A stretch of DNA of 64,000 nt from an uncultured Porphyromonadaceae bacterium (GTDB lineage: Bacteria > Bacteroidota > Bacteroidia > Bacteroidales > Muribaculaceae): contig CANRWW010000007.1 of NCBI GenBank assembly GCA_947643665.1, positions 1 to 64,000 on the forward strand, written 5' to 3'. The notes under the pieces were generated by a model that saw nothing but the letters and a program-made list of their open reading frames with translations, had not been told where the DNA came from and searched no databases. A program made the position numbers and the translations under genes. Below are positions 8,472 through 18,051 of this stretch, piece by piece. Within the stretch, counting starts at the first letter, position 1; every line of letters begins with the position of its first letter.

Positions 8472-11400
8472 TCATTTTACAATAACCTTGGTTGCCGTAT
8501 TGCCAACCAAAACCATATAAATGCCACTTGTTGCGGGGATTACCATATGTGACTTCCCACATTCTTCATACAGCATTTTGCCGTCAGCCGTGAATATGCT
8601 TACCATGAGATCCTTGGCACCGTCAACTAAAACGGCACCATCCATACCACGTACAAGAATACTTGATTCTTTCACATCATAAAGTCCTGAAATGACAGCT
8701 TTTGCTGTTTCAGATAGCCTGGACTCACCTTTATCAAATACTCCAGTGACAACATAACTGTGCTCCAAGTCATTTATGGGAGAGTTGTCCACGTAACCGG
8801 TTTCACCGGCAGGCACACGGGCTAAAAGATTACCGTCGCGATATACATTATAGCCCTCAAGAACTATTTCATTTTCTTCCGGTACCGGTATGAAAGTCAC
8901 ATCATCAACAAAAAACATGAATTTGAATACGGAAGTACAACGGATTGCAAAACGTCTGGCTCCTTCCGGCAGTTTGAAACTATACGAGGTCCATGTGCCA
9001 CCTATATTGTCCCTGCTTCCCACCTTAATAAAGTCATCGGGATCGGTACTACCGGTAGAATATAAAACCTCAAACGACTCCGGATAAGCATCGAAATAAC
9101 TGCGTGCATAGAACGAAATAGTCTGGCTGTTGCCACAAAGTTCAGGTGAAATCGCCCAATCATCCGCTTGTGCTTCCTGGCCGTCAATATATCCGAACAT
9201 TTGAGCAAGATATTTGTCACCCGAATTGGCTTGGAATTCAGAATAGTTCACATAATCGGGATGCGACCCGTCCATTACCCAGAACGACTGTACAGAATTA
9301 ACCGGAATTCCTGGAATAACGGCTCCATCGCTAAAACCACCAATCTTGGCTCCATCACGGTCAATAAATATCCAGTTCCCGGCCTCGGTTGTCGTCCATG
9401 ACGGATATAATTCAAAATCGTCAACAATTGCATCCGGAATATATTTCTCAAAATCAGGTTCATTCCAACTCAATAAAATACAATCTTCTGATGCCATTGC
9501 CTTAAGCCCCTCCACATAAGGAAGCGTGGGCATGACCGGAGTTACGGTTATCTCTCCAGACTCGTTATCTGCAGGCAATTGTTCCCCCTCCAGTATTATT
9601 TTCACTTTATAGGCCACTGGTTCTGTAAAGAAGACCGGAAGAGTTTCGGCGAAAGTAACCACCGCATTGCCAAAAGTAGGTATTGGCTTGCCATCAATTT
9701 CAGCGACTTTTTCTCCGGCACGGTAAAGTTCAGCCTTATATTCTGCGACATCCTTTGCGCCGTTATTTTCCACTTTTACAGGAATGCGGAATTCTGTACC
9801 GGTCTTTACCGTTTCAGGTGCCGATATTTCAGCGATAGCAAGGTTATAGTCCACAAAATCATCAACACGTATAGCATCTATGAACGTATAGGTCCATATT
9901 CTGCAATATGATGTAAAGTAAAGTTGTATTGTTTTATTCTTATACTCCGTAAGGGGAACCGTAAGCCGGATCCACCCCTCTTCCTCAGTGAAATCGGAGA
10001 TTGTAATATGACGGAGAACTTTTATTTCCCCATCACATACGGCAGATATTTCTATCTCATTATCATCTAACTCATCTTCATCTCCGGTTATGCTGTAAGT
10101 ATAAAATGAAAGCGTCGGGATCTCAAGTCCAGTAAGATCTATTTTTCCAGTCATGAGGGTGCCGTAACCATCCAGTTGTTGCGACACTGAGCCGATAAAA
10201 CCATTGTCGCCATCCTTTGACCTTACCTGTGCATTGTCGTTGAAAAGCTGCCATTTTGCACCACCCGCTGAATTAGTGGCAAGTATGGATGCCGGGGCAC
10301 CATTTGAAAACGATTCGCGGAAAGGAGATGCATATGGCTTTCCGACCGGAATCATAGGGGTGGGAGCGCCATCCGACAAACCTCCGAGTGTCTGGGCCAC
10401 GACTAAATATTGGGCGAACGATTGTGTCTGAGGATCTTTGGAAGCCATTAATGTGAACACAGTCTCTTTTATGTCCCTTGCAACAAGGCTGTACTCACCA
10501 TTGACAGGAGCATAAACCTGATACGTTATAAACTCCGGATTTAGCAAATTTCCCTGGGAATCCGTGGCAGGAGGTGTCCATTCAATAATTACCTCACCAA
10601 TTTTATCTGTTTCCCTGATTGATACATTTTCCGGCATAGCAGGTGCCAGTACACCGACATAAGACCTTATCTGGACTTCCGGGCCATCTCCTGCCTCATT
10701 TACCGCATATGCAGAATATACATAATCAGCACATGCATCCACCTCATCGGTAAATGTCAGGAGCGCACCATTGGCAGGAGCATCAAAAGTATGGATTTCA
10801 AGGCCATCACGTAAAAGTTTCACGCTTTTGAGTTCTGAAAGACGGTTGCCTTCGAGACTGAAAGACGGTGCTTTTATTTTTATCTCTGCTTTCAATTCGC
10901 CATCGGTATAAGAAACAACTTCTATGGATTCAGGCGCTTCGGGAATCTGCGCGCTTACACCGCTTTCCACTTTCAGGTTATCAATGGTGATTGAATAACT
11001 GTTAGGAGCGCTGCACCCATGGATTCCCACATAATACCTGCCATCTTCAGACGGAAGGATAAAACCGCTGTAATTCACAAAATCAGTATGAGCGGCTACT
11101 GTTCGCGGTATTACGGTTTCACGCATATCGGCAACGGTATTCCCGTCACCGAACATGACCTCAAACATCTCACGCGTATTATTGCTTCCAGTTGCGACGT
11201 CAATGGAAAAACGATAAGCCTTTCCGGCCTCAAGCCTGATAGGAGGAGTCATGAACCAATCGTCCATATCCAGTGTCTCGTTGAATATTACATGCATGTT
11301 GCCTATATAAGGCCCCCATGTGTATTCATCATTATTCCCGTTAACGACAGTATAATAATCAAATGTCTCAATTTTATTGAAGTCATCCGTATAAGGCAGC

Positions 11401-13007
11401 GTGGCTTCACCTACGAAAATTTTCTGTGAATATCCCGGTTGCGACATTATACCGCCATGGATAGCTTCTACGGCATAAGAATAAGCGACAAAAGATTCCG
11501 GCACCGGCACATTGTCAACATATCCGGTACTTTTTATTCCATCTGCGATTATCTTGTTATCTGTGACACGTGTAACACGGTATGTAACAGCTTCCGGATC
11601 TATGGCTCCACCATTTACAGCTTCTGCCACAGGTTCCCAGGATAGATTTACGGAAGTACCGTCCGCCACCGCAGACACTATTGGCGCACATGGCGTATCA
11701 AAACCGACAAACACCGTTTGTGTCGCAGCAGGCGACAAACCATGTTCATTCAATGCAACAACAGAGAAAGTATACAATCCTTCAGACGGCAGTTTCACCG
11801 GCACATTCACAAACGAACCGGAAACGGCATTGCCATCAGCCACCTTACTGTCATTCGCATGTATTTCGTAACCGACCTGGCCTGATATCGGATTGCCATC
11901 CACATCCGCTGTTGGCATTTTGAACGAGATATTACCCGTGACTGCACCACCGGGAAAATCAATCCGAAGATCTGTCACAGAAGATGGTGAACCGGAACTT
12001 ATGCCGCTGTCGGGAATAAACAAACCCAAAACTTCCTCATCGTCTGCAAACTGATATACCAATGTGGTAGCGCCGGTCCTGACATCCACTTCATAGAGAT
12101 AACCGCATTCATCATCTGGGCTTACCGTCCAGAACATACGGCCTGATTGCGGATCAATACACGCCGAAGTGCGGTACAATGGTTTTTGTCCGGTATCCCC
12201 GATAAATTCCATTTCTCCAGTTGTACCGTCAATGCTGTAAAGGTCGGCGCCAACGGTCTCCAAAAAATAGCCAATCTTTTCTTGCTTCTTGTCTATCACA
12301 TAAATTTTCCCGTTTGCATCAATTGCAATCGCGGCAAGCTGCCGGGGCAGATCGGCAATTTTTGTAGTGACTAGCCTGTCATAGTCAATGGTACCGAAAT
12401 AGTAAGTAAGAAGATCCTCATTCTGGAAGCACCCGTAAACTTTCCCATCCACCGGGTTATAAGCCAAATCCGTAGCCTCCAAAGTGACATCATATGATAT
12501 ACGTTGCCTCAGTTTCTCACCTGTATTGAAATCATAATCACTGACTATAAGCTTGTATATGTCTGTATCCGTGCTGTACGCCGCGTAATATTTATCACCG
12601 GTACCCACCGCACCGGCTATACCTTGGACATCGCGGATAACAACCTCAAATTTTTCATTTGCATTTGTCGGAAGCGAACTTACCGTAAATTCAATATTAT
12701 CCCTTGAACCGGAATATTGAACAGCACCGTAGATCTTCGGATATGACCCGGCTGTATATTCCTGGACTTTATGACTGAATGATGCGACATTGGCAGGAGT
12801 TGATTTAAATGTCTTCAACAAAGACATTTCATTGTGTGTCTTTCCTGTTGGCTGGGAGATTTCCATACGTTGCAATTCAGGCTTGGCTGTGACTGCAATC
12901 GGCTTCATTGGCACATTCCTATTTTTGACAGGAGGCCCTGCCGACATGAACACTGCTACTAAAGAGCACAACAGCACAGCAGCAAAACTACGAAATTTTG
13001 TTCCCAT
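8472..13007 (-). CDS. Large secreted protein: propeller, Fn3 and choice-of-anchor J modules, T9SS-type C-terminus
   Basis: The 1511-residue product starts with a signal peptide (about residues 1-24). Residues ~90-330 show repeated motifs typical of a beta-propeller (for example YYAAYSTDTDIYKL, GKIYVIDKK, GRMFWTVSPDD). Then come alternating fibronectin-III-like and choice-of-anchor J/MAM-like modules (YTDDFNKIETFDYY, DDWFMTPPIRLEAGKAYRFS, DDWAISPELCG, FFVDDVTFIP). The last ~75 residues end in ADGKMLYEE...GIYMVLVGNTATKVIVK, resembling a type A T9SS sorting domain. It is therefore probably carried through the type IX system to the surface or medium. Function is unknown; adhesion or glycan/protein binding is plausible. 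A paralogue of similar design lies at 42573-45569. Confidence 0.85.
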   Translation of the reverse strand: MGTKFRSFAAVLLCSLVAVFMSAGPPVKNRNVPMKPIAVTAKPELQRMEISQPTGKTHNEMSLLKTFKSTPANVASFSHKVQEYTAGSYPKIYGAVQYSGSRDNIEFTVSSLPTNANEKFEVVIRDVQGIAGAVGTGDKYYAAYSTDTDIYKLIVSDYDFNTGEKLRQRISYDVTLEATDLAYNPVDGKVYGCFQNEDLLTYYFGTIDYDRLVTTKIADLPRQLAAIAIDANGKIYVIDKKQEKIGYFLETVGADLYSIDGTTGEMEFIGDTGQKPLYRTSACIDPQSGRMFWTVSPDDECGYLYEVDVRTGATTLVYQFADDEEVLGLFIPDSGISSGSPSSVTDLRIDFPGGAVTGNISFKMPTADVDGNPISGQVGYEIHANDSKVADGNAVSGSFVNVPVKLPSEGLYTFSVVALNEHGLSPAATQTVFVGFDTPCAPIVSAVADGTSVNLSWEPVAEAVNGGAIDPEAVTYRVTRVTDNKIIADGIKSTGYVDNVPVPESFVAYSYAVEAIHGGIMSQPGYSQKIFVGEATLPYTDDFNKIETFDYYTVVNGNNDEYTWGPYIGNMHVIFNETLDMDDWFMTPPIRLEAGKAYRFSIDVATGSNNTREMFEVMFGDGNTVADMRETVIPRTVAAHTDFVNYSGFILPSEDGRYYVGIHGCSAPNSYSITIDNLKVESGVSAQIPEAPESIEVVSYTDGELKAEIKIKAPSFSLEGNRLSELKSVKLLRDGLEIHTFDAPANGALLTFTDEVDACADYVYSAYAVNEAGDGPEVQIRSYVGVLAPAMPENVSIRETDKIGEVIIEWTPPATDSQGNLLNPEFITYQVYAPVNGEYSLVARDIKETVFTLMASKDPQTQSFAQYLVVAQTLGGLSDGAPTPMIPVGKPYASPFRESFSNGAPASILATNSAGGAKWQLFNDNAQVRSKDGDNGFIGSVSQQLDGYGTLMTGKIDLTGLEIPTLSFYTYSITGDEDELDDNEIEISAVCDGEIKVLRHITISDFTEEEGWIRLTVPLTEYKNKTIQLYFTSYCRIWTYTFIDAIRVDDFVDYNLAIAEISAPETVKTGTEFRIPVKVENNGAKDVAEYKAELYRAGEKVAEIDGKPIPTFGNAVVTFAETLPVFFTEPVAYKVKIILEGEQLPADNESGEITVTPVMPTLPYVEGLKAMASEDCILLSWNEPDFEKYIPDAIVDDFELYPSWTTTEAGNWIFIDRDGAKIGGFSDGAVIPGIPVNSVQSFWVMDGSHPDYVNYSEFQANSGDKYLAQMFGYIDGQEAQADDWAISPELCGNSQTISFYARSYFDAYPESFEVLYSTGSTDPDDFIKVGSRDNIGGTWTSYSFKLPEGARRFAIRCTSVFKFMFFVDDVTFIPVPEENEIVLEGYNVYRDGNLLARVPAGETGYVDNSPINDLEHSYVVTGVFDKGESRLSETAKAVISGLYDVKESSILVRGMDGAVLVDGAKDLMVSIFTADGKMLYEECGKSHMVIPATSGIYMVLVGNTATKVIVK

Positions 13008-13065
13008 GATGATTAAATTAGGTTTATTAAAGAACTTATAGCCGCCACATCGCGACGTTCAAACG

Positions 13066-13100
13066 CAAAATTACGCCAATTATCCAGATATCCAAGCAAA
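13066..13100 (-). promoter_or_regulatory. Promoter for the 1511-residue secreted protein gene
   Basis: On the minus strand a TAATTTTG element lies at 13073-13066. Candidate -33 matches (CTTG at 13096-13093, or TTTG at 13100-13097) lie 19 or 23 bp upstream. This gives a leader of about 50 nt before the start at 13007. Confidence 0.55.
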
Positions 13101-13145
13101 ATGCCAAAAAATAGCACCGTATCTCCATACCCTAACAGTTATCGG

Positions 13146-13197
13146 ATAGAAGTGCCCCCAAAAAGTCAAACAAAAAACTTTTTGGGGGCACTTCTAT
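13146..13197. terminator. Terminator, 21-bp perfect arms
   Basis: Perfectly complementary arms (13146-13166 and 13177-13197) enclose a 10-nt loop. On the minus strand it follows the glycosyltransferase stop codon at 13232 by 35 bp and separates it from the next gene's promoter. Confidence 0.85.
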
Positions 13198-13231
13198 TTT
13201 TTCAACATCCCTTTCGGTATATCCAGATATG

Positions 13232-14944
13232 CTATTCACGCTGGAAACGGACGAGGGTGAGATCGGCTTTTACTTCGCCGCTGCGCCCCAGATCTGCCAC
13301 AGGCGTAAAAATATAACCTGGAGCAATATCTGCGGAAAAAGAAGGCAAGTCGTGGGCTGCAATGATAAGGGTTCCCTGCTCGGGATAATCAACGTCAAAC
13401 CGGTGCATACGGTCATCTAGATAATAGCCGAGGGTAAAGAAACGCTCCATGCGCCCGTAACGGAAAGAGTAGAGAGGCGCGTCAGCAGGAGCCAACGCCT
13501 CTATTCGCGCTGCCATCTCCCTGTCTGATTTGTAATTCATACAAGCAGGAAGCGCCGAGGCCTGCACCATCCAATACAACACCAATGTAAAAACCATCGA
13601 AGCAAGCGCCGAGGCCCTTGCTGACCTCTTAAGCAGAATCCATATCAGAACTGAAGCGGCAATCAAGGTGATATAACATGCTGCTGAGGGAAGCACACGC
13701 GCCCCTTCTGCAGCAAACCCTTGCAGTATAGCAGCTGTCGAACCGGTACCGAATGGTGCCACAGCCCCTGTCATCACCAACAGAATCAATACCGACGCCA
13801 ATACCCCCAATACTGCCAGGATCCAGCCATATGCACGCAAAGATTTTGATGCCATTTTTACCAGACGGCGCACGTACACAGCCATGAAATAAGCCATAAA
13901 CGGATACATAGGAAGCAGATACACGCTGCGTTTGCTCTTTGGGATGCAATAGAACACAAATATCAACACGGCCGAAAGCAACGAGAACAATTCTATAGGA
14001 TCCATTGACCGCAAACGGCCGATAACCGTACCGCCGCGCAGTTTTATGCCCCGCCAAGGACGCGAAAACAATCCAATAAGCAGAAGAAGGGTGTACGGCG
14101 CAAATCCAGCAAACAGGGATGTGAAATTATACCATAACGAATGCTCATGGGAGCCATAGCTCATGCTACCTGTGAAACGTCCGAAATTTTCCTCAAGCAC
14201 AAGCTCAAGGAACGGTTCGCCTCCACGGGCATATGCTGCAACGTACCACAAAGCCGGCAGAACCAATGAAAGCATACCAGACAGCGCGAGGCTTATCGTG
14301 GTCTGTAACAAACGCCCCCCTTTTACAAGCCTGAACACAAACACAACCATACATGGGAGCAACATCCCGACAGGACCTTTAGTGAGCACGGCCCCGCTCA
14401 TAAGAAGCGCCGCCGCAACGGAAGGCATCCACGTGCCATCCCTGTGCCTTTCCCACTGGCTGTAAAGGGCATAAAGAGCTGCCACGGTAAATGCAGTAAG
14501 AAGCATGTCGACACGACATATCGTGGCAGCACGGAACACTTCAAACGCTCCTGCCGAAATGAGAGCTGCCGCCAGTGCCACACCGCCAGATGTGCGCCTC
14601 AAAAAAAATCTGAAAGTCATCATCACCATGACCATCGCAGCCAAAGCTGATGGTAGCCGGCTCAGGAATTCCGTGACCTCTCCACCATTGAGCCACCCAA
14701 GCAAAGCGATGCACCAGGCAAGCATTGGCGGTTTATACGGTATGTCGGCACCAAAACTCACGGGAAGAATCCAGTTGCCTTGGTTAAGCATCGAAACGGC
14801 GACGATTGCCTCGCGTGGTTCCCCTTTTGTTGTAAACAGCGTTTCTGACAGAAATGGTATAAAAGTAACGATGAGAAGCCCTGCAAGAAGCAGGGTTTCC
14901 CATCGTGCTGCACGTTTGTCTGTTACGGAAGCAGAATGTGGCAC
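13232..14944 (-). CDS. ArnT-like glycosyltransferase family 39 membrane protein
   Basis: This 570-residue integral membrane protein has about 11-12 hydrophobic segments and a periplasmic C-terminal part. The first loop holds TKGEPREAIVAVSML, the acidic motif of GT-C/PMT-family transferases that contacts the lipid-linked sugar donor, followed by PYKPPMLAWCIALLG. Such enzymes transfer a sugar from polyprenyl phosphate to lipid A, protein or cell-surface glycan. Acceptor and sugar are unknown. It lies 54 nt downstream of the Asn/Arg/Pro/Gly-rich protein gene on the same strand, so co-transcription is possible. Confidence 0.82.
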   Translation of the reverse strand: MPHSASVTDKRAARWETLLLAGLLIVTFIPFLSETLFTTKGEPREAIVAVSMLNQGNWILPVSFGADIPYKPPMLAWCIALLGWLNGGEVTEFLSRLPSALAAMVMVMMTFRFFLRRTSGGVALAAALISAGAFEVFRAATICRVDMLLTAFTVAALYALYSQWERHRDGTWMPSVAAALLMSGAVLTKGPVGMLLPCMVVFVFRLVKGGRLLQTTISLALSGMLSLVLPALWYVAAYARGGEPFLELVLEENFGRFTGSMSYGSHEHSLWYNFTSLFAGFAPYTLLLLIGLFSRPWRGIKLRGGTVIGRLRSMDPIELFSLLSAVLIFVFYCIPKSKRSVYLLPMYPFMAYFMAVYVRRLVKMASKSLRAYGWILAVLGVLASVLILLVMTGAVAPFGTGSTAAILQGFAAEGARVLPSAACYITLIAASVLIWILLKRSARASALASMVFTLVLYWMVQASALPACMNYKSDREMAARIEALAPADAPLYSFRYGRMERFFTLGYYLDDRMHRFDVDYPEQGTLIIAAHDLPSFSADIAPGYIFTPVADLGRSGEVKADLTLVRFQRE

Positions 14945-14998
14945 TATACAAGTATATGTTAAAAATTAAACGGCATATTGATTTCGTCACTCAGATCT

Positions 14999-15973
14999 TC
15001 AGTTCCCAAATGAAAGAGTTGTATAATAACTCCCCGTATAATTGGAATTAAACGAAAGATTCACATACCGGCCACCGGCTCCATACCATGTGGCCGAGAG
15101 GACGCCTCCGCTGTTTCCGGTCTGTACCGGCATGCCATATTGCGATGTGAAAGCCGCATAAAGATTATTATAACGGCTAAGATCGTAATAATTTGTCGGG
15201 CATGTGAACTGCGAACCGGTAAGCACTCCGTTCGTATAATACAAAGCCGCATCAGGCCAGTAATAATTCATCTGGGGCACATCGGTCAGATACACCACAT
15301 TATTGCCATAGCTGCTCACATTATACCCATTGTTTACCAAGGCATTGATACTTGCCGTGATAGCAGTGCCGAGAGCGACTCCTAGAATTGTCCCGAAAAC
15401 AGGACCGCCGCTCACATAATGCCAACGTGGGGGAGGAACCGGACGGTGATACGCACCGAAGAAAGGAACCGGATGGCGGTATCCATGATGATGCGGACGC
15501 GGAGGACGGTGGGGACGCGGAGGGCGTGGTGGCTTGGCTGGCCTGCTAGGACGATGGTGGTCATTTCCCGGACGATGGGTTATTCCCCCGCCTGGACGGT
15601 GGGTGCCGACCCCCGGACGGTTATGCTGGCCACCATTGTTTCCGGGACGGTTATGATTGTTTCCCGGTTGCGGACGATTATGGTTGTTATTGTTGTTTCC
15701 GGGACGATTGTTTGTATTGCCTTGCCCCGGACGATGGCTGTTTCCTCCGCCATTATTTCCGGGACGGTTACCGCCATTACCGGGACGGTTTGCCGGATGC
15801 GACGATGACGGACGGTTTCCACCACCGTTGTTGTTGGACGGACGATTGGGAGCTGCTGCTCCAGAGGAGGTATTTTGCCCTCCCCTACCACGCGTCTGCG
15901 CGTCGGCCACAGGCGCCGCTACCATAGCAAACGCCAACAGGAAAGCTGTTACTGTCTGGACGAATTTCTTCAT
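14999..15973 (-). CDS. Secreted Asn/Arg/Pro/Gly/His-rich repeat protein of unknown function
   Basis: The 324-residue product has a clear signal peptide (MKKFVQTVTAFLLAFAMVAA, cleavage near ADA-QT). Residues ~27-145 are low-complexity and built from degenerate NRPGNN / HRPG units, giving a basic, disordered region. A Pro/Arg/His segment follows (about 145-185). The C-terminal ~140 residues form a folded-looking domain with a Gly/Ala-rich hydrophobic stretch (PVFGTILGVALGTAITASI) and many Tyr/Asn residues. The start at 15973 is set by the signal peptide and by a true AGGAGG Shine-Dalgarno 8 nt upstream, rare in this phylum. I do not recognise the family; cell-wall or envelope association is a guess. 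Confidence 0.75.
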   Translation of the reverse strand: MKKFVQTVTAFLLAFAMVAAPVADAQTRGRGGQNTSSGAAAPNRPSNNNGGGNRPSSSHPANRPGNGGNRPGNNGGGNSHRPGQGNTNNRPGNNNNNHNRPQPGNNHNRPGNNGGQHNRPGVGTHRPGGGITHRPGNDHHRPSRPAKPPRPPRPHRPPRPHHHGYRHPVPFFGAYHRPVPPPRWHYVSGGPVFGTILGVALGTAITASINALVNNGYNVSSYGNNVVYLTDVPQMNYYWPDAALYYTNGVLTGSQFTCPTNYYDLSRYNNLYAAFTSQYGMPVQTGNSGGVLSATWYGAGGRYVNLSFNSNYTGSYYTTLSFGN

Positions 15974-16062
15974 TGTTTTATCCTCCTTATGGTTTGTTAT
16001 AGTCTTTAGATGGTATAACAACGGCAAAGGTTTAACCGGCTTGGCATTTTCATCTTTTTTAG

Positions 16063-16070
16063 TACCTTTG
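16063..16070 (+). promoter_or_regulatory. -7 element TACCTTTG before the small lipoprotein gene
   Basis: TACCTTTG lies 17 nt upstream of the ATG at 16088, with a weak TTGG-type -33 match at 16041-16044. It predicts a leader of roughly 10-25 nt. Confidence 0.55.
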
Positions 16071-16087
16071 CGCAATCCAACTCCTTA

Positions 16088-16525
16088 ATGTTTTCAAAAA
16101 TGAAACGCATACTTTCCAAAGTTGTGATGGCAATAATATTACTCGCCTCACTTTCCGCATGCAGCAATCATACAGCAGCCATTGACGCACTTGTAAACGA
16201 GTTGAACTCTCCGGCTTTCCGCGCAGAGGAAGCCAAAACAGGACTGTTCGATGATTCTAAAGCGGAAATAAGCGGAGACAAACTGGTGATAACCTTCTTG
16301 TGCAGACCGTTTATAAATCTGTCTGATATAAAAAACGAACAACTTCCGGAACTTGAAGCATCGGCAATTGATGAATTCAAACGCAACCTTATAAACGAAA
16401 AATTTGTTGATGGACTTGAGGCGCTGCGTAACGAAAACATGACGCTCCTGATGGTCTGGCAGGATGTCAACGGGAAAAAAATCGAAATATCCATAGACCC
16501 GGCCAAAGTCTTGCCGGAAAACTGA
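16088..16525 (+). CDS. Small lipoprotein of unknown function
   Basis: The 145-residue product has a lipoprotein signal ending in LASLSACS, so the mature protein is lipid-anchored at Cys25. The mature part (~120 residues) is mixed alpha/beta and acidic with no recognised motif. ATG 16100 (MKRILSK) would give a more standard, shorter signal peptide than 16088 and may be the true start. It is divergent from the Asn-rich protein gene and converges with the MATE gene. Its stop codon lies inside a terminator hairpin. Confidence 0.7.
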   Translation: MFSKMKRILSKVVMAIILLASLSACSNHTAAIDALVNELNSPAFRAEEAKTGLFDDSKAEISGDKLVITFLCRPFINLSDIKNEQLPELEASAIDEFKRNLINEKFVDGLEALRNENMTLLMVWQDVNGKKIEISIDPAKVLPEN

Positions 16526-16547
16526 CAGACGCAATTTCATCTGTCAG
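16522..16547. terminator. Compact hairpin overlapping the stop codons of two converging genes
   Basis: CTGACAGA (16522-16529) and TCTGTCAG (16540-16547) form an 8-bp stem with a 10-nt loop. The TGA of the lipoprotein gene (16523-16525) and the stop of the MATE gene (16544-16546) lie in opposite arms. No long T run follows, so termination strength is uncertain. Confidence 0.5.
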
Positions 16548-18001
16548 CCTGCAGGAACTGTTTTAAGTCCGCGTTTGAGCCATACACCGCTAAAAAGACG
16601 CCATAGGAATATAAATCCACGGAAACACAGTTCTATGCACATAGCAAGCCACACGCCGTCAAGTCCCATTGACGGTGCCAGCAATGCCGCTATAGGAAGG
16701 CGCACAAGCCATATGCTTGAAAAGTTCATTATAGCCGGTACAATAGTGTCCCCTACACCTACCATTACCCCGTATGCCACAATTGATGCGGCAAACATCG
16801 GTTCCGCCCATGCCTCAATGCGCAGTGCCGATGCGCCAAGCCACTGTATATCGGCGACAGGAGAAAGCATTTCCATTACAGCCGGAGCGGCAAGCCAGAG
16901 TATCACACCCATGACGGTCATGACAACCACTCCAAGCCCTACAGTGAGATAACCGAACTGACGGGCCAGATCTTTCCGCCGCGCGCCGTAGCTCTGTCCC
17001 ACCAATGTTGTGGCGGCATCCCCGATACCGTAACCAGGCATATAACACAACGCCTCGGCAGTAACCGCAAAAGCATTCGCCGCAATCGCCATAACCCCTA
17101 AAGGAGCCACAATAACCGTCACCACAATCTGGGCACCGCATATCACACCATGTTCCAAAGTCATTGGCGCCGACACTTTCAATGCATTTCGAAGCACCTG
17201 GCCTGTCGGAAGAAAATTACGCCATCCCCAGCGACCCAAAAAGGCACATATATCTCGGCCGGCAGCATGTTTTCCGAATATCGCAAGATCCGGCTGACGC
17301 ACGCATGCATACCATAGCATCAATGCCGCAGATACTATTTCTGCACACACCGTGCCAAGAGCAGCCCCCAGAACTCCAAGGCCGGCACCTGGCAAAGTAA
17401 ACCCTATACCCAAAACGGAGACGTCACGTACAGGAAAAATAAAGAAGGTGTTGAATATCACATCCAACAGGCACATAAGCACATTGACGGCTCCTGCAAC
17501 TTTCATATTGCCTGACGCCCTGAGCACTCCTCCACCGAGATAATTCAGGGTAAGCAAAGGCAACGATGCCACAAACACCATAAAATAAACCGACGCACTC
17601 GTACACACCTTAACTTCGCCACCAAGCCAGTGAGGCAGCGGGAAAGCGATGGCACATCCTATGACAGCCATTACCAAACCGAACAATACCGCCGACCCAA
17701 GCCCCTGCCGGAGCACCGAACGCGCCGATGCATAATCAGAAGCACCGATACGATGGGCTACCTGTACCGAGAAACCGACCATAGCAGATGAACACAGCCC
17801 CCAGAACAACCAAAGGCTTGTGCTGACAAGCCCTACAGCCGCACTGTCGTCAGCACCGAGGCGCCCTACCATGGCGGCATCTATATATTGCATCAGGATG
17901 CTTGACAGCTGGGCCATTATCGCCGGCCACGACAACTGGGCCGTCAGCGACAGACGCTGACGGAAACTCAACGGAGCTCCTGACTGAATTAATTTAAGCA
18001 A
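16544..18001 (-). CDS. MATE family efflux transporter
   Basis: This 485-residue protein has about 12 membrane helices and the two-fold MATE architecture. Its N-terminal region reads SWPAIMAQLSSILMQYIDAAMVGRLGADDSAAVG, of which AAMVGRLG and the matching half-repeat GIGDAATTLVGQSYGAR are typical. MATE proteins exchange cations (Na+ or H+) for drugs or metabolites. It is the third gene after DUF3737 and patB, 50 nt downstream of patB, and is probably expressed from the promoter at 20162-20192. Confidence 0.92.
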   Translation of the reverse strand: MLKLIQSGAPLSFRQRLSLTAQLSWPAIMAQLSSILMQYIDAAMVGRLGADDSAAVGLVSTSLWLFWGLCSSAMVGFSVQVAHRIGASDYASARSVLRQGLGSAVLFGLVMAVIGCAIAFPLPHWLGGEVKVCTSASVYFMVFVASLPLLTLNYLGGGVLRASGNMKVAGAVNVLMCLLDVIFNTFFIFPVRDVSVLGIGFTLPGAGLGVLGAALGTVCAEIVSAALMLWYACVRQPDLAIFGKHAAGRDICAFLGRWGWRNFLPTGQVLRNALKVSAPMTLEHGVICGAQIVVTVIVAPLGVMAIAANAFAVTAEALCYMPGYGIGDAATTLVGQSYGARRKDLARQFGYLTVGLGVVVMTVMGVILWLAAPAVMEMLSPVADIQWLGASALRIEAWAEPMFAASIVAYGVMVGVGDTIVPAIMNFSSIWLVRLPIAALLAPSMGLDGVWLAMCIELCFRGFIFLWRLFSGVWLKRGLKTVPAG

Positions 18002-18051
18002 ACCGTCAAAAATATTTTGTCACGGAAAGGCATTCCCTTACCGTGAGAAAG

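Noticed and set aside
15450-15880. CRISPR-like or satellite repeat array
   Set aside because: The recurrent units are in-frame codons of NRPG/HRPG repeats of variable length, without regular spacers.
15400-15900. Long open frames on the plus strand opposite the Asn/Arg/Pro-rich gene
   Set aside because: They arise from the repetitive codons of the real minus-strand gene; the signal peptide and Shine-Dalgarno mark the minus strand as coding.
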